This document shows positions 1 to 10,869 of a stretch of DNA of 64,000 nucleotides, piece by piece. This DNA comes from Amblyomma americanum. Taxonomy: Eukaryota; Arthropoda; Arachnida; Ixodida; Ixodidae. Within the stretch, counting starts at the first letter, position 1. Each line of letters starts with the position of its first letter. The notes below the pieces were generated by a model that worked only from the letters and a program-made list of their open reading frames with translations, was not told the origin of the DNA and made no database searches. The position numbers and the translations under genes were made by a program. The DNA lies in contig NW_027526708.1 of assembly GCF_052857255.1 (NCBI RefSeq), forward strand, positions 1 through 64,000, written 5' to 3'.

Positions 1-514
1 ATCAATTGTGATTGTTCTTTTCGGAAGGCAAGAAGAACGACGTCAGGAAAAAGTGCCCCTCATACATTAGGCAGAAACGTCGCAATGTCACGATAAAAAA
101 ATGAAGGAGCACAAAATCTTCGCCTTAAGGGTATGACGCGAAAGCTTTAATAAAATAATACCCATGCATGAAGAATTGGTCATTCTCTACTTAACATTCA
201 CAGATCCCTGGGAGTCATGATACCACTCCTTGCGCTGTCGCGTCGCGGTTAACTGATGCGCCACAGCCCTGCGATGGCAGGGGCTGCCACAGGCGGGGCA
301 CGTGCGACCAAGGTTGCTCTTAAAGCGCAACTTCTCGCAATATTACTTGTCTAACCGCCACGTGCCACACTGCGCAGTTCGCGCACAATCAGGTGGGCAG
401 ATTGTGATGACGCCACAATGTTAGCGGACCTAGGTGGCCCACCTGCATCCTAGATTGCTTCTCTGGGGATTTTTCATCAATTCATCGCTCACGGTCAATG
501 ACACCGACGACGTC

Positions 515-690
515 ACCGGATTTTGTAGCGACAGCTACATTACGCTAGCATTTCGAGCCTTCAGCGTGGCACCCCTTGAGCTCAGTGGCTTGTCACGTGG
601 TTGGCCACGTGGTTCCACTCAGGTTTCTCTCGGCCAGCTGTAGCTATCGCGTCACCCCATGTTTAACCAGAGCTATTTTCCCGTTGTTCT
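515..690 (-). repeat. Direct repeat unit A1 with CACGTG motifs
   Basis: This unit resembles 1,525-1,885 in the same orientation. Both share, on the - strand, a start like tctggttaaac, then gtgacgcgatagct, a stretch of repeated cacgtg/accaac words, gtgccacgctgaagg and an end like tagctgtcgctacaaaa. The two units flank the LINE reverse-transcriptase piece at 700-1,502. The mirrored copy is near 35,583-35,758. I do not recognise the family. The near-inverted words gcgatagct and agctgtcgc at its two ends suggest a small terminal-inverted-repeat element. Confidence 0.5.
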
Positions 691-699
691 GCATGTAAA

Positions 700-1502
700 G
701 GCCCAGTACTCAGAGAGTGTGCACCTCCGAGATGTATCGGTTTTGCAGTGTCACGGTAATAGGAGCTGCGGTGCTGTTTCGGGTTGTAGGGCGGATTATG
801 AGGGGCTCCGATTTCTCCGGAGAGCATGAGAGCCCTAAACTCCGCGCACGTGTTTTGGAGAGGGTAGCTGCCAACTTTAGAGTATTCTCTATGTCTCCAT
901 CACTGCCATGGGTGGTCCATAGAGTGATATCATCGGCATCGAGTGTATGCTGAAGGTGAGGGATGTCGTGTAGCTTGCGGCCAAGGGTAATGATAGTGAC
1001 ATTAAAGAGAAAAGGGGCGAGGACAGATCCCTGGGGGAGGGGTGGTGCCAACTGCACTAAGGGTGTATGGGTGGTATGTGTGGAGACCGAAGTGAATTTC
1101 GGCAGTGCGATTAGTAAAAAATGCTTGAATATAGGTGCACATGCGTTCCCCTACGTTCAATGGGGAGATGAATGTCATGATCGTTTCATGGTCTAGGCGA
1201 TCAAAGGCTTTGGAGAGATCCAAGGCGAGGACAGCTTTTGTGTGGCCGGGTATGAGGAGGTCGGAAATTTCTTGTCTGAGTTGGAGCTGGCATCCTGTGC
1301 TGACAGGTGGGGACGGAAGCCCATCATGCTGTTCGGGTAGAGGTCTTGCTCCGTCATGTGCTGGGTGAGTCGGGCAAGTGTGACATGTTCGAAAAGCTTG
1401 CCCAGGCATGAGGTTATTGAGATGGGTCAAACTTGCGACCCCGCTGACGGCTCGAAAATCTGACCTAGTGAAGCTTTCCGCTTCAAAAGCTTCGTAGAGC
1501 AA
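700..1502 (-). pseudogene. LINE reverse-transcriptase fragment (left arm)
   Basis: The - strand translation contains reverse-transcriptase landmarks in broken frames: LALDLSKAFDRLDHE (palm motif A), a degraded GTPQGS-like turn followed by PFLFN, and DADDITLW in place of the usual YADD box. These belong to the RT of non-LTR retrotransposons. Endonuclease and the rest of ORF2 are absent and the frame is interrupted, so this is a dead fragment. The right-arm copy (34,756-35,590, +) keeps YADDITLW but has Y in place of D in the SKAFDRLDH box, so the two copies have decayed independently. Confidence 0.75.
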
Positions 1503-1524
1503 TGCCAGGTGAGGTAGACTCGTG

Positions 1525-1885
1525 GTTTTGTAGCGATAGCTACACTACGCCACCTCTTCGACCCTTCAGCGTGGCACCACTTGAGCTCCATGGCAGCGCC
1601 GTTGGTCATGTGGCTGGTCGCGTGGGTTGATCACGTGGTGCGGCCGTTGGTCACGTGGTTGGTCAAATGGGTTGGTCTTGTGGTGCGGAGCAGCTGCTGC
1701 TGCTGGCGGCGCGGCGCGCAACAGCTGCAACAGCTGTGCGCATGCGCCGTGTCAAGTGGGTCGAAGATGAAGGTACGCCTAGCGAAATGGAGCGGCGAAA
1801 GACTGACTTTTTCAATTCGACTGAGCGAGTTCCACTAGGCCAGATGCAGCTATCGCGTCACAGCAGGTTTAACCAGAACTAAACC
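1525..1885 (-). repeat. Direct repeat unit A2 with CACGTG cluster
   Basis: A longer relative of unit A1 (515-690). It carries a run of words related to cacgtgaccaac on the - strand and a GC-rich block with a CAG/CTG-like stretch near 1,690-1,740. It sits immediately upstream, in - strand sense, of the LINE RT fragment. The mirrored copy lies near 34,416-34,748 and is about 28 bp shorter, which accounts for the small shift in arm alignment. Function unknown. Confidence 0.5.
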
Positions 1886-1917
1886 ACAGCCATTTTCTTC
1901 CGACACGAGCTCTATAA

Positions 1918-2155
1918 TCCGTGGCGGTGTCTCAGTGGTTATGGCGCTCGGCGGCTGACCTGAAAGACACGGGTTCGATCGCGGCCGTGGAAGTAAAATT
2001 TCATGGAGGCGAAATTCTAGAGTCCCGTGTACTGTACGGTGTCAGGGCACAATAAAGAACCCGAGGGGGTCGAAATTTCCGGAGCCCTCCACTACGACGT
2101 CTCTCATAGCGTGAGCAGCTTTGGGATGTTAAATCCCCATAAACCATAAAAACAA
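1918..2155 (+). mobile_element. Ruka-like tRNA-derived SINE
   Basis: The head ccgtggcggtgtctcagtgg with a B-box-like gggttcgatc is followed by the SINE body (gaaattctagagtcccgtgtactg) and the tail ggtcgaaatttccgg...gatgttaaatccccataaacc. A 7-bp direct repeat tctataa flanks it at 1,911-1,917 and 2,156-2,162, fitting a target-site duplication. The mirrored copy is at about 34,146-34,383 (-) in the right arm, so the insertion predates the inverted duplication. Confidence 0.85.
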
Positions 2156-2838
2156 TCTATAAAGCTATACAGAAGCGCACCTAATGTTTCTTCGTACTTC
2201 GCCAGCGCCGTTTCACGCCTGGAGGTCATTTCGGAACTTTTGTTCGGGTACGTTTACGTCGGTGATGGTGCTGCAAAGATTTTTATGTGCTTATTTACCA
2301 AGACGTATTGCATGGACCGGGCTTGAAGGACCCGGCCCTCACAATCTCTAGGAGGAGTCCTTAGTCCGGATCCCCGGTGGTGTCCGCGGCAGCTTGGGCT
2401 GTCACCAGGGATCGTTGGTCCAGGAGAGTCGGAGCTCATTGAGTCAGCAACGTCTTCACTGGTACGCGTGCTGCTGGCACCACTGGCATTCCCTTTTTCA
2501 TTGTGCGCAGGTGCCGTCCTGCTTGCAGGTGCAAGAAAGAGGTGTTGCCGCTCGTTGTGCGTCATGGCTGGAACTGCGCGGCGTTCAAAGAGTGATAACC
2601 TATTGTTTCGTCGACTTGCTCCTCGCCTTTCTCCACTGTATGGTTTGTGCAGGACGGCTTCCCGTGGCTAGAAAAAAAATGCACACAGAACTATAGTATG
2701 CTTGCATTGCCCTTGAACGCCAACCTTGAAAGTGCGTATTCCACAGCTTATTTTAAGCCGTTGCTTTTCAGGGCATTACCACGAAAGCTGAAAACATATG
2801 GCGTCAGTTATACGGCACATTTATTTTCCAAAATTTTG

Positions 2839-3816
2839 CATGAAGCTTAACATTTAGAGGACTAGGCATTACTCTAGTTATTCACGGATTAATGTTCATA
2901 TGGCCGAAAGCAATTTATAAAGAAGTAGTTAAGTGTCAAAATTTTTGTTTGCATATAAATCAGCTCGTGCATATGAAAGATGGCTCTGTAAATAAATTGC
3001 TTTGGGGATGCGCGTGTGCTATAACCGGCATTCATATAAATATACCTTCCGTTTACCTCAATAGTATTGATTAAATAAAACTAGAGCATTTTTTCTGTTG
3101 ACCATAAGTGAGCATATGGAAGGCGAATTTCGTGCGTGTTCTAATTTTTCCCTTCAGCCTCGCAAATCGCCTCAAAAGCACTTTATTCTATCTTCAGATA
3201 AAGATTATTGTCATTAATGTTCCGCTAAAGGGTAACAATATCCAAATTATTGGGTCAAGAGAACTGCATGCACCAAACTCCTCAGCCATCTAGCAAAATT
3301 GAGTATTTTGCGGGAATTATGACGGAATAAAAAAAGCTTTGCCTCGAATTTCGCGCTGCATATGATCTTGTCATTTGCTTACGACGCACATTTCGCCGTT
3401 TAATGTAACGGCGTTTTCGTCAAGGATCTGCTCCACGGAATGAATATAAACTAGTAGCAGCTCTCCTTTCTTCAGGTTAGCGCTGGAAAAGCAAAATCCG
3501 CGGTCCACCATTTCTTTGAACCCAAGTCATTGAGGCAGTTTCCTAATCTTCTGAAGGCCGCCAATGTTGAAGCGCGAGGAAAAAGCAGACGACTACGTAA
3601 ACATAATGGCAGGCAAACAAACACGTGCAAAGCACGTGCAAGACTGGCCTCTTTCGAGAGCAACGTCTGAGGCCTTCCTTCCTTCCTTCAAGAGCAAGCA
3701 CGCTGCTCACGAAGCTATTCGGTGGGATGAGTGACCGGTCAGCCCGGTCAGTTATGCAGAGTCGCCCGGAGAGGGCGCTTTTCACTGGCGCCTGCAGCGC
3801 CCCTCCACCCCTTCTC
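2839..3816. other. Segment present only in left arm, no gene seen
   Basis: This AT-rich block of about 980 bp is absent from the right arm, where the flanking sequences join directly (near 33,470) with only one or two bases of shared sequence. No element ends or target duplications are visible at its edges, so a deletion in the right arm is likelier than an insertion here. The stretch around 3,661-3,691 matches 61,909-61,938 in reverse complement over about 30 bp, with a GGAA-repeat core. No convincing coding region. Confidence 0.6.
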
Positions 3817-4489
3817 CTGCGATGCTGCTGTCTCCTAGCGGTCTTAAATGGTAGGCTTGTTTCATATTTGGCAGCACTATTCTTGAACTTTCCTATCATA
3901 GTTTTATGTTAATGACGGTGAAGCGAACGCGCACAGTCCCACGAGCCTGCAAGGCTCATGGCTTCGCTGGATGCTCCACTCGTCCCACAAAGGTTTCTGA
4001 CACCCTCAAATAGCACGATAATGCTGGACACTTTTTGTTTGCTATGTTAATGCCGTTGGTCCGGGACAAAGCCTAAGCGGAAAGAAGAATGAAAGCGCTT
4101 TGTTTTAAAACTCACGAGTATGGGCTGTTTCTGCTCCTGTTGATTATGATGACGGCAAAGGCATCACACAACTAAAGCTAACATGTTTTCCAGGAATAAT
4201 GGAAAGCTGGACGACTTCGTTTTTCTTGTAGCAGATGGAGCAGAAAAACGAGGTCAACACGAACATCCCCATCCCTCCTCCTGTAGGAGAGAGGCTCCTG
4301 TCTACTTGATGGAAGCGCCTTCGTGTAGTAGAGGCGGCGCCCAGCGTTGTGGTGCAGTGTGCACCACCTACCACGACTGGCAGGCGTCAAAGTGGAGAGA
4401 AAAATCTTCCTCTACACATTTAGGAGAGAGAAGGGAGAGGTCGGAAGGTGACCGGCATGGGAAGGACCCCGAGGCTGCTACCGCCGCCG

Positions 4490-4690
4490 GGTACCTACCG
4501 GTGATACAATGGGTACAAGCTTTCGCCTGGTTAGGTGCTCGGCTTATTTAGGGTGATATGCCTGGGAAATGGGTCGCTGAACCCGCCTTGAGGAGTCGAA
4601 AATACCTTGTGCAAGGGCGCTTTTTGGCCATAGACGCCCTTGCGCCATAAAAATTCGCAATCATCATCATTAGTTTTTCTGTTATTTTTT
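4490..4690 (+). repeat. Short interspersed repeat, copy 1
   Basis: Shares with 5,075-5,245 the ordered words atg/aatgg-tacaagctt, gtgctcggctt, gaaaataccttg(t/c)gc, and the end cgccataaaaatt followed by an ATT/ATC-rich tail. The tail makes it look like a retroposed element. Family unknown to me. Confidence 0.55.
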
Positions 4691-5074
4691 AATTGTCTTG
4701 TACAAGGAATTTAAACTTCGATGTAAAATAACCAAGCAATTGTTTCTTGAGTGCATTTTGACTATTCCCGTTCACAATCAAGCTACTTGTGCATTGATTA
4801 TAACGTGGGTGGTACGAAAAGAGATAACTATGCATATCTGTTAGAGAAGCCCTTTCTTCTCTTGTGCTTAATGGCGCTTTTGATGATGGTGGAGAAACTA
4901 CCAGTTACTTCCTCGTTACAGGCGACTTTTATGAGGAGTAGGCTAATCATTGTTCATTAACTTTTGTATTTCGGCTGCAATAACGGTCGCCCTTTTAGGG
5001 ACCAAAAGTGCAGTGTTCATGGAGAGGCATGACTTAATTCCTTTACAGTTCGATCCTTAGTGGCGCTTGTTATC

Positions 5075-5245
5075 CTCCGTTGATAAAATGGTTACAAGCT
5101 TTACAGGGGCCTAGTGCTCGGCTTCTGGCTGAAATACTTGAGAAATGACGCTTTGAAACCACTCTGAATAGAGGAAAATACCTTGCGCCATGGCACTCTT
5201 TGCCCATAGGTGACTTTTCGCCATAAAAATTATTATTACCATTGT
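5075..5245 (+). repeat. Short interspersed repeat, copy 2
   Basis: Diverged copy of 4,490-4,690 in the same orientation, about 400 bp downstream, ending in cgccataaaaattattatta. Both copies lie in the segment missing from the right arm. Confidence 0.55.
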
Positions 5246-6604
5246 TATAGCTAAGTCGAGGTAGCCGATATTCAGGACGTTTAACTACCACAATCAGCGC
5301 ATGTAATCGGCCCAATATTGCAAATATATTGGCAAAGGCCGGTCGTACAAAGGACCAGGGTAAAACAATCTTATTCCAATATTGAGCCGATTACCTGTGC
5401 TGTTACCATGTGGTTTTGTTTCGCAGAGGTCTCAACTTTCCTGGCTTCTGTATTTTTCCGCAGAAGCCTGTTAATTAATATGCTTTGTTCATTTGCGGCC
5501 TGATGCATTGCTGTTCCGCCAAGAAAGATTAATACAATGGGTAATGCATAGCAGAGAGCTATTCTTCCCTCGAGCGGAGTACTGAGCGGGCCGCTGTCTC
5601 TTTGCCAAGGTCGAAGAAGAGGCCTTTTGAAACAATTCAAACAGCATACTCCTAAAAGAGCTTGACTATAAGTGGGAAAACGCTATCATGATTTCTCAGA
5701 ATGCTGAATGTTTCACCGCTTTAGCGAATGTGGTATTCACGCATTGTATGTCCTGCTCTTTCTTTTTAGTTTCAACAACAGTACAGTCATCCACACACCT
5801 ATCTAGAGCGCTCCGGCGGGAAACTGGATTATACATTGTTCAAAGTCGCCGCTCCCTGGCGTTTAATATAAAATGTTTAAAGGCATGGGGAGTTAAAAAC
5901 GATCCATATTAATGTGCCTGCGCGATGCGGGTTTTGTTTCCAGCACTTGACCACTCGTAAATCATGCCAATATGCTCCTAAGTGCGTCGGTCGAGCGCTT
6001 AAGGCAGGGCTGAGAACGTATGAAAACGCAAAGGCGTTCACACTTTGCGTGTTCTATTTTTGGCGTCAGCAACAAGATGGCAAGGTTGTCGACACAAGAG
6101 CATAGAGCCGACTGACTAAAACCCTTTGAGTTGAGTGGAAAGTTATTTAGGCAAGGAAGGTGGCATGACAATGGGTTGGGGTGGGGAGGTTGGGGGGGGC
6201 GGGGCGGTATCGAGCACTAAGCAGAATTTCCAATGTTTGCACGCTTCCTATTCACCTCGTATTGCTCTAATCAGGCCACTAACGTAGACATGTCTTTCAA
6301 ATTCCGTTTGAACATCATAGTCGGTTGGTAAACGGTGGCGATAGTTAAAATGGAAGTGTGCGATCACGGAACGCATAAAGAAGAAAAATTCCCGTTATGA
6401 CGATATGAATGCGGCGTCTAAAGCTTACGGAGACTTTGGCATGTAGAATGAACTTGTAATGTAGAGTAAGTCCCCTTACTTTAAAAACTGTCGTACAGTC
6501 TTGGTCAAAAGTGATAAGGCCACAACATTGAGCGCATAAGCGCCGTCACTTGTTTTTTTATTTGTCATATTTCCTAGGGTTTCTTTAAATGCCACAAAAT
6601 AAAT

Positions 6605-6838
6605 GCCACGTATGGTTTATTGGGGCTTAACGTCTCAAAGCGACTCAGGCTATGAGGGACGCCGTAGTGAAGGGCTTCGGGAATTTCGACCAACTGGGGT
6701 TCTTCAACGTGCACTGACATTGCACAGTACACCGGCCCCTAGAATTTCGCCTCCATCGAAATTCAGCCGCGGCGGCCTGGATGTAACCCGAGTCTTACGG
6801 TCCAGCCGAGCGCTAACCACTGAGCCACCGCGGAGGCT
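6605..6838 (-). mobile_element. Ruka-like SINE (left arm)
   Basis: On the - strand it reads from a head gcctccgcggtggctcagtg through the tRNA-like promoter region to the tail gagacgttaagccccaataaacc near 6,605. The mirrored copy is 31,974-32,207 (+). It is a complete element by layout and shared by both arms. Confidence 0.9.
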
Positions 6839-6975
6839 TAGGAGGTACGTTTCTACAAAAGATTGCATTGGTTCTTTCTTAAAGCGCTTTTAAGCTTAAC
6901 TAAATGCACGTGACCCTAAAGTGATTATTTTGAATTTTGCATAATTGATCTTACCTAAGTACCTAATTAATCTAA

Positions 6976-7691
6976 GCCCCAGAGCGGTGCATCTGCTTCA
7001 TGCAGATGTTGATCAGTGGTGACACCACGGGTTCCCGAGCATCCGAATTGACATTCCCGCAGGGGATGATGGTGAACAGTGCATCGCTACACTTCTGAGA
7101 ACCCGTGGCCGCGGAAAAAGGGATCCTGGTGGTTGAGCCGATGCCGAGCGTTTGGATCTTTAAGGCTATCGGCGGAGGCAACACACCACTTTGGCTCTAG
7201 CTTCCTGTAGACGGCACCTCTGGCCTGACCCGACCGGAGGAAATCGGCAGTCGCCCTTTCCTGTTCTCCCCTTCATATTTAACTTTCCTATCTTCTTTCT
7301 CGCAACTCTCTTATCTTCTATTCACTTCTGAGTTTTTCCTTTTTTTTTTCCTGGCGGCGAGGGTTAACCTTGTGTGGCGAACTACCCTGGATTTCGTCAT
7401 ATTTGGTTACAGTTGAGGTGAACAGCTGGCGTGGGCAGGACTTGCAAGTTCCTGACCCGTCCTCTTGTTGGGCTCCGTGGTGGGTGGCTGGCACCATGAC
7501 TGAAAAACTAAAATTTTTATGGCTCCCCTTCTTTCCAATCCTGATCGCTCTCTCAAAAAAGGGCGGAACGATGAAGACTTTTTCTGAAGAGAAAGATAAC
7601 ATTCTCAAATTCCATGTTGTCGATAATAAAACAGAAGATAAAATGCAAAACTCATATCCCCATTCCGAGTCTCAAAATGCTTGACGGACGC
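6976..7691 (+). mobile_element. 5' part of LINE-D (left arm)
   Basis: A GC-rich leader is followed by a pyrimidine-rich stretch and the start of an ORF1-like reading frame at about 7,498. The frame reaches the word cttgacggacgc at 7,680-7,691, where a different LINE begins. In the right arm the same join is at 31,120-31,131. There, the rest of this ORF1 is found beyond the inserted composite at 23,909 and below, because the peptide LTDA continues as LTDALGISYK. The N-terminal frame is already shifted relative to that continuation. Confidence 0.6.
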
Positions 7692-9012
7692 GAAGAAGAA
7701 GTGGTGGTACCGAACGTCTCAGCCGGCCTTATTCTTTTCTCATCATTGGCCACGGTATCAAATGCCACAAATTATGTTAACGAAGAACAGTGTAACACCG
7801 ATTGGTGTTGATCTCAGTTCTTTGCAGTGGGTTGTTGGCACGCCGGCAGCAGTGGAATTCTATTTCGACCACATCTTCCCATCTCATGCGAAACTGAAGC
7901 CGGCAAGCATTTTAAACGGCCTTCTCTCTGATCACATAGAGGAATACCCCTATCATATGGTGTTTTCTACCGATGCCTTCGTCAGCTGCCTAAAAGCTGC
8001 AGTTTGTATCTTTTCGCAGGATTTGGCCTGGAGCTATTTTGTCCGCATCCCTGATTATATTCCTATATTCTTTGCAGAATTTTTGGCTCTTGGATTGGCC
8101 CTGCAAAACATTCCATGTCATGTGTCTCACGTTATTATTCTCGCTGATTGTTTGAAAGGTTTAGTCTACCTTGAAGCGTCACAAAAAGATTCTCTAAGCC
8201 GTTTCCTGCTATTTTTTGTCTCATGCACTTTGAAGGAGGTTCGTTTTGTCTGGGTCCCTGCCCATGTAGGTATTCATTCAAATGAGGTGGCTGACTACTT
8301 AGCAAGGTCGGCTCTTGACAGGTCAGTGACACATCTTGTCCCGAATTTCAGCCTGCTGGCCATTTCCAGGTTTCAGCGGTTCCAGCACATATCAGCCAGG
8401 TTACGTGATCTCTTACTAAATACCACTTATTATCAGCACTTAGCATATAATTGGAATGGCCGTTCGTATAAAACCAGGCTGTGTGAGGTATCAATGACGT
8501 CGTTGCGGTGCAGGATTCCCAGTTTGAATTTGTATCTAAGCAGGTGTGGGTTGACACCTGAAAATCTACGTGACGCATGCGGGGAACTTGAATCTGTAGG
8601 CCGTTTTCTCCTAGCTCTACTCTCCACTGTTCGCACTTCAGAGCAAGATTCACCCGGAGGTTCCTCTCTCCAGGTTAGGGTTCCCGTTATCTCTGCCAGT
8701 GTAACTATCGTTCGGTGCAAGCGCCAAAGGATTTGCACTGGATTCAATTTGTGGAATTCTCCATGATTACATTGTTGCAACTGGTGGGTTTATTTGCTAA
8801 TTCTTTTAATATTCTTCGAGCTCTTCTTTTTTCACCAAACTGCTGTCTGTTATTTTACTTTAAATATTCTTCTGTCGTTTCCATTGATACCTTTTTCAAA
8901 ATTCACGCTTGGTAATCTTCTATGGAAATTTCCTTGTTTTTGCCACTACACTTGGCCAATCCCCCATGTGTGTAAGTGACATGCCTTAAGAGGACAAAGA
9001 AGAAGAAGAAGG
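7692..9012 (+). pseudogene. LINE-B 3' fragment with RNase H (left arm)
   Basis: An open frame to 8,766 encodes the C-terminal part of a non-LTR ORF2. It has an RNase H domain (FSTDAF near residue 95, FVWVPAHVGIHSNEVADYLA near residues 190-210) followed by a degraded zinc-finger-like tail (CRIP...CGELESVGRFLL). The upstream endonuclease and RT are missing. A 3' UTR follows and the fragment ends in an AAG-repeat tail at about 8,996-9,010, directly abutting the ORF1 of another LINE. The right-arm copy has only about five residue changes. Confidence 0.8.
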
Positions 9013-10385
9013 TCCCTTGCGTCCTCTCGTCGTCACCGTCTCAAAGACTGCGGCTCCACCAGCTGGCAACTCCCGTGCCGTGAACGTCGCTGATGTGGAG
9101 GTTCCAGATTCGCCTGATGAATGCACGGTGACAGGTATAGAATCCGACAGCAGCAGCTTCACGCTTGTTGAGTCGCGCCGCCTGAAAAGGAAGTTGCGCC
9201 GGACATCAACAGCGGTTGAGTTGCCTACGAGGACTATTGACAAGCCAGGAGTTTTCTCAGTGGCATTCGTTCCTACAACGCAGACGACTATTCTGAACAC
9301 CATTAACAGGCAACGGCCAACCCTGTTTTTCTACCGGGTGGTTCCGGAACAAGTCTGTGAAGTCAGAATTAATGCATGGAACAATGTCCTGACAGCAGAT
9401 GTTAAATCTTAGGCATCAGTCGATAAGCTGAAAGAAGCTAGTGTCCTCGGTGGCATGGCGGTCCGCTCCTACGTTGCTCACGGGAAGCCGACTACCACTG
9501 GAGTTATCACTGATGTTGACCCGGAGAGAGATGACATTCATCGCTTCGGCCGCTCCAAGTGTGTCAAGTTAGTTTTTGAAGCTGACGCTCTCCCATCCCA
9601 CGTCAAGGGGGAGGGGGCTATGTGAGGCATCCTGTCCGCCTGTATGTTCTAAGGCCTGTTCAGTGCCTTAAGTGCAACAATTCAGGTTTCATCAATGCAA
9701 TTCAGGTTTCATCAATGTATGACTACAAGCTATGTCGTTTGTATAAACTCTGTTTACTAAAGAAATAATGACGCCATAACAAGCTTAGCACAACTAGCGG
9801 AAAACTTCCCTATTTATAATGTTCGCCATCCGGAAGTGTGGTACGCCGCCAAATGCAGAACCAATTATGGACATCAAATGTTGAAATTTTTACTTCCCAC
9901 ACTTCTAAATCGCGTGTTAAAAGAAACTAACATTGACATATCTGGTATATCACCAAAAGAACTGCGTGAAGTGTTTGTATAATGATGACATACACTGACC
10001 TTTTTTTTTCTCTTCTTTGTCTTCCTAGGGCTTTCCTCTTCGAATGATTTTGGTTAACTCATGTATTTGTTTTGTCCAAGTGTACTTCCTTAGCCGCACG
10101 TTTTTTTATGCTGTCCATGTGCAAGGGGGTCAGGGCTCTTCAAGCTGTTTCGCACAGATTTTACCTGCCCTCCTCGTAACTTTTTTGTTGCGGAATATAT
10201 TTGATTGATTTGATTTGAAAGATAGGTCATGTGAGTGCTGTTTGCAACAATGAGGTATCCTGCCGTCGATGCGGCGGGATGCACCAGCATGACACCTGCA
10301 CGACCGAGACTATAAAGTGCACCAACTGCTCGGGTGCCCATGAAGCCACAGCTAAGGACTACCCTAAGCTGAAAAGAAAAAACTC
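9013..10385 (+). pseudogene. LINE-A ORF1 (gag-like), left arm, truncated
   Basis: ORF1 nucleic-acid-binding protein of a non-LTR retrotransposon, lacking its true 5' end. The first part (9,017-9,412) runs to a stop and the frame continues afterwards through the words SYVAHGKPTTTGVI and RPVQCLKCN. The zinc knuckles CxxCxxGHxxxxC, CRRCGGMHQHDTC and CTNCSGAH are visible, but the first is split by a 540-bp insertion (9,683-10,224). Arm homology ends right after the knuckles, so the ORF2 that follows in the right arm is missing here. Confidence 0.8.
9683..10224 (+). mobile_element. LINE-C 3' fragment inserted in zinc knuckle (left arm)
   Basis: It carries the end of a non-LTR ORF2 (peptide words YNVRHPEVWYAAKC and RTNYGHQMLKFLLP), a stop, a short 3' UTR and a terminal TTGAT-type repeat (10,192-10,220). 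That tail is typical of CR1/L2-like elements. It interrupts the first ORF1 knuckle of LINE-A between QCLKCN and GHVSAVC. A 20-bp duplication (caattcaggtttcatcaatg) sits at its 5' edge. The mirrored copy is about 28,588-29,129. Confidence 0.7.
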
Positions 10386-10869
10386 AGTGGGGAATTGGCC
10401 AGCACTTGGTGCTGATTAAAAAAGAAGAAAAATTCATCCAGGCTTATCTGAAGCGGCTCATGAATAAATAGTGAGAGGGAGGAAAAATGAAGAAAAATGA
10501 CGAATTCTCGAGATATTTTGATGAGACTGGAAAGAAAATCCACGAAACATAGAGGTGAAGGTTCGACTAAATTAATTAAAAAGTAAAATAATAAATAAAC
10601 AATTTTTGAGAGAAAAGTAAAGAGAAGAAAGACTTAACATAAAGATTTCCCGGTCTCGATAACATACTTGTGAAGAAGCTCACGTAAGAGCTCAAAGGGG
10701 CTCTGAAACACCTTCCGAGGAGAACACATCAACTCGCTCAACCACTGCGTTGTGTTGTCATGAGAACCTGAGCCAACTAATACAATTCTACGCACATCAG
10801 AGGGCCGACAATCACGCACGAAAGTTGGCGAGCCCTCCCTGGTGATTTTTTTATCCTCGCACCCTCCTC

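Larger units (their letters stand above)
4313..5843. other. Second segment present only in left arm
   Basis: About 1.53 kb with no counterpart in the right arm, where the edges meet near 32,965. It contains two related short repeats (4,490-4,690 and 5,075-5,245) and otherwise no recognisable gene. The edges lack target duplications, which favours loss from the right arm. Confidence 0.6.
1..10385. repeat. Left arm of giant inverted repeat
   Basis: The reverse complement of this block recurs at 28,426-36,270. Matching landmarks include base 1 with 36,270, the ORF 7,681-8,766 (+) with 30,045-31,130 (-), and 9,017-9,412 (+) with 29,399-29,794 (-). The 361-residue RNase H products of the two arms differ at about five positions, so identity is near 99%. 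Homology stops abruptly at about 10,385, inside the ORF1 zinc-knuckle region of a LINE. It is still present at base 1, so the arm may continue to the left of the window. Two blocks (2,839-3,816 and 4,313-5,843) exist only in this arm. Confidence 0.95.

Noticed and set aside
1918..2000. Functional tRNA genes at the SINE heads (also 41,761, 45,665, 58,395, 63,641)
   Set aside because: A- and B-box-like sequences are present, but acceptor stems do not pair and each is fused to SINE body sequence.
2254..2696. Overlapping 100-residue frames in both arms (mirrored at 33,605-34,047) as host genes
   Set aside because: The frames lie on both strands over the same bases, with no domain, splice pattern or start context to favour one; conservation between arms only reflects recent duplication.
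7681..8766. A 361-residue host protein with RNase H
   Set aside because: It is the C-terminal end of a LINE ORF2 with an AAG tail downstream; its methionine is not a natural start.
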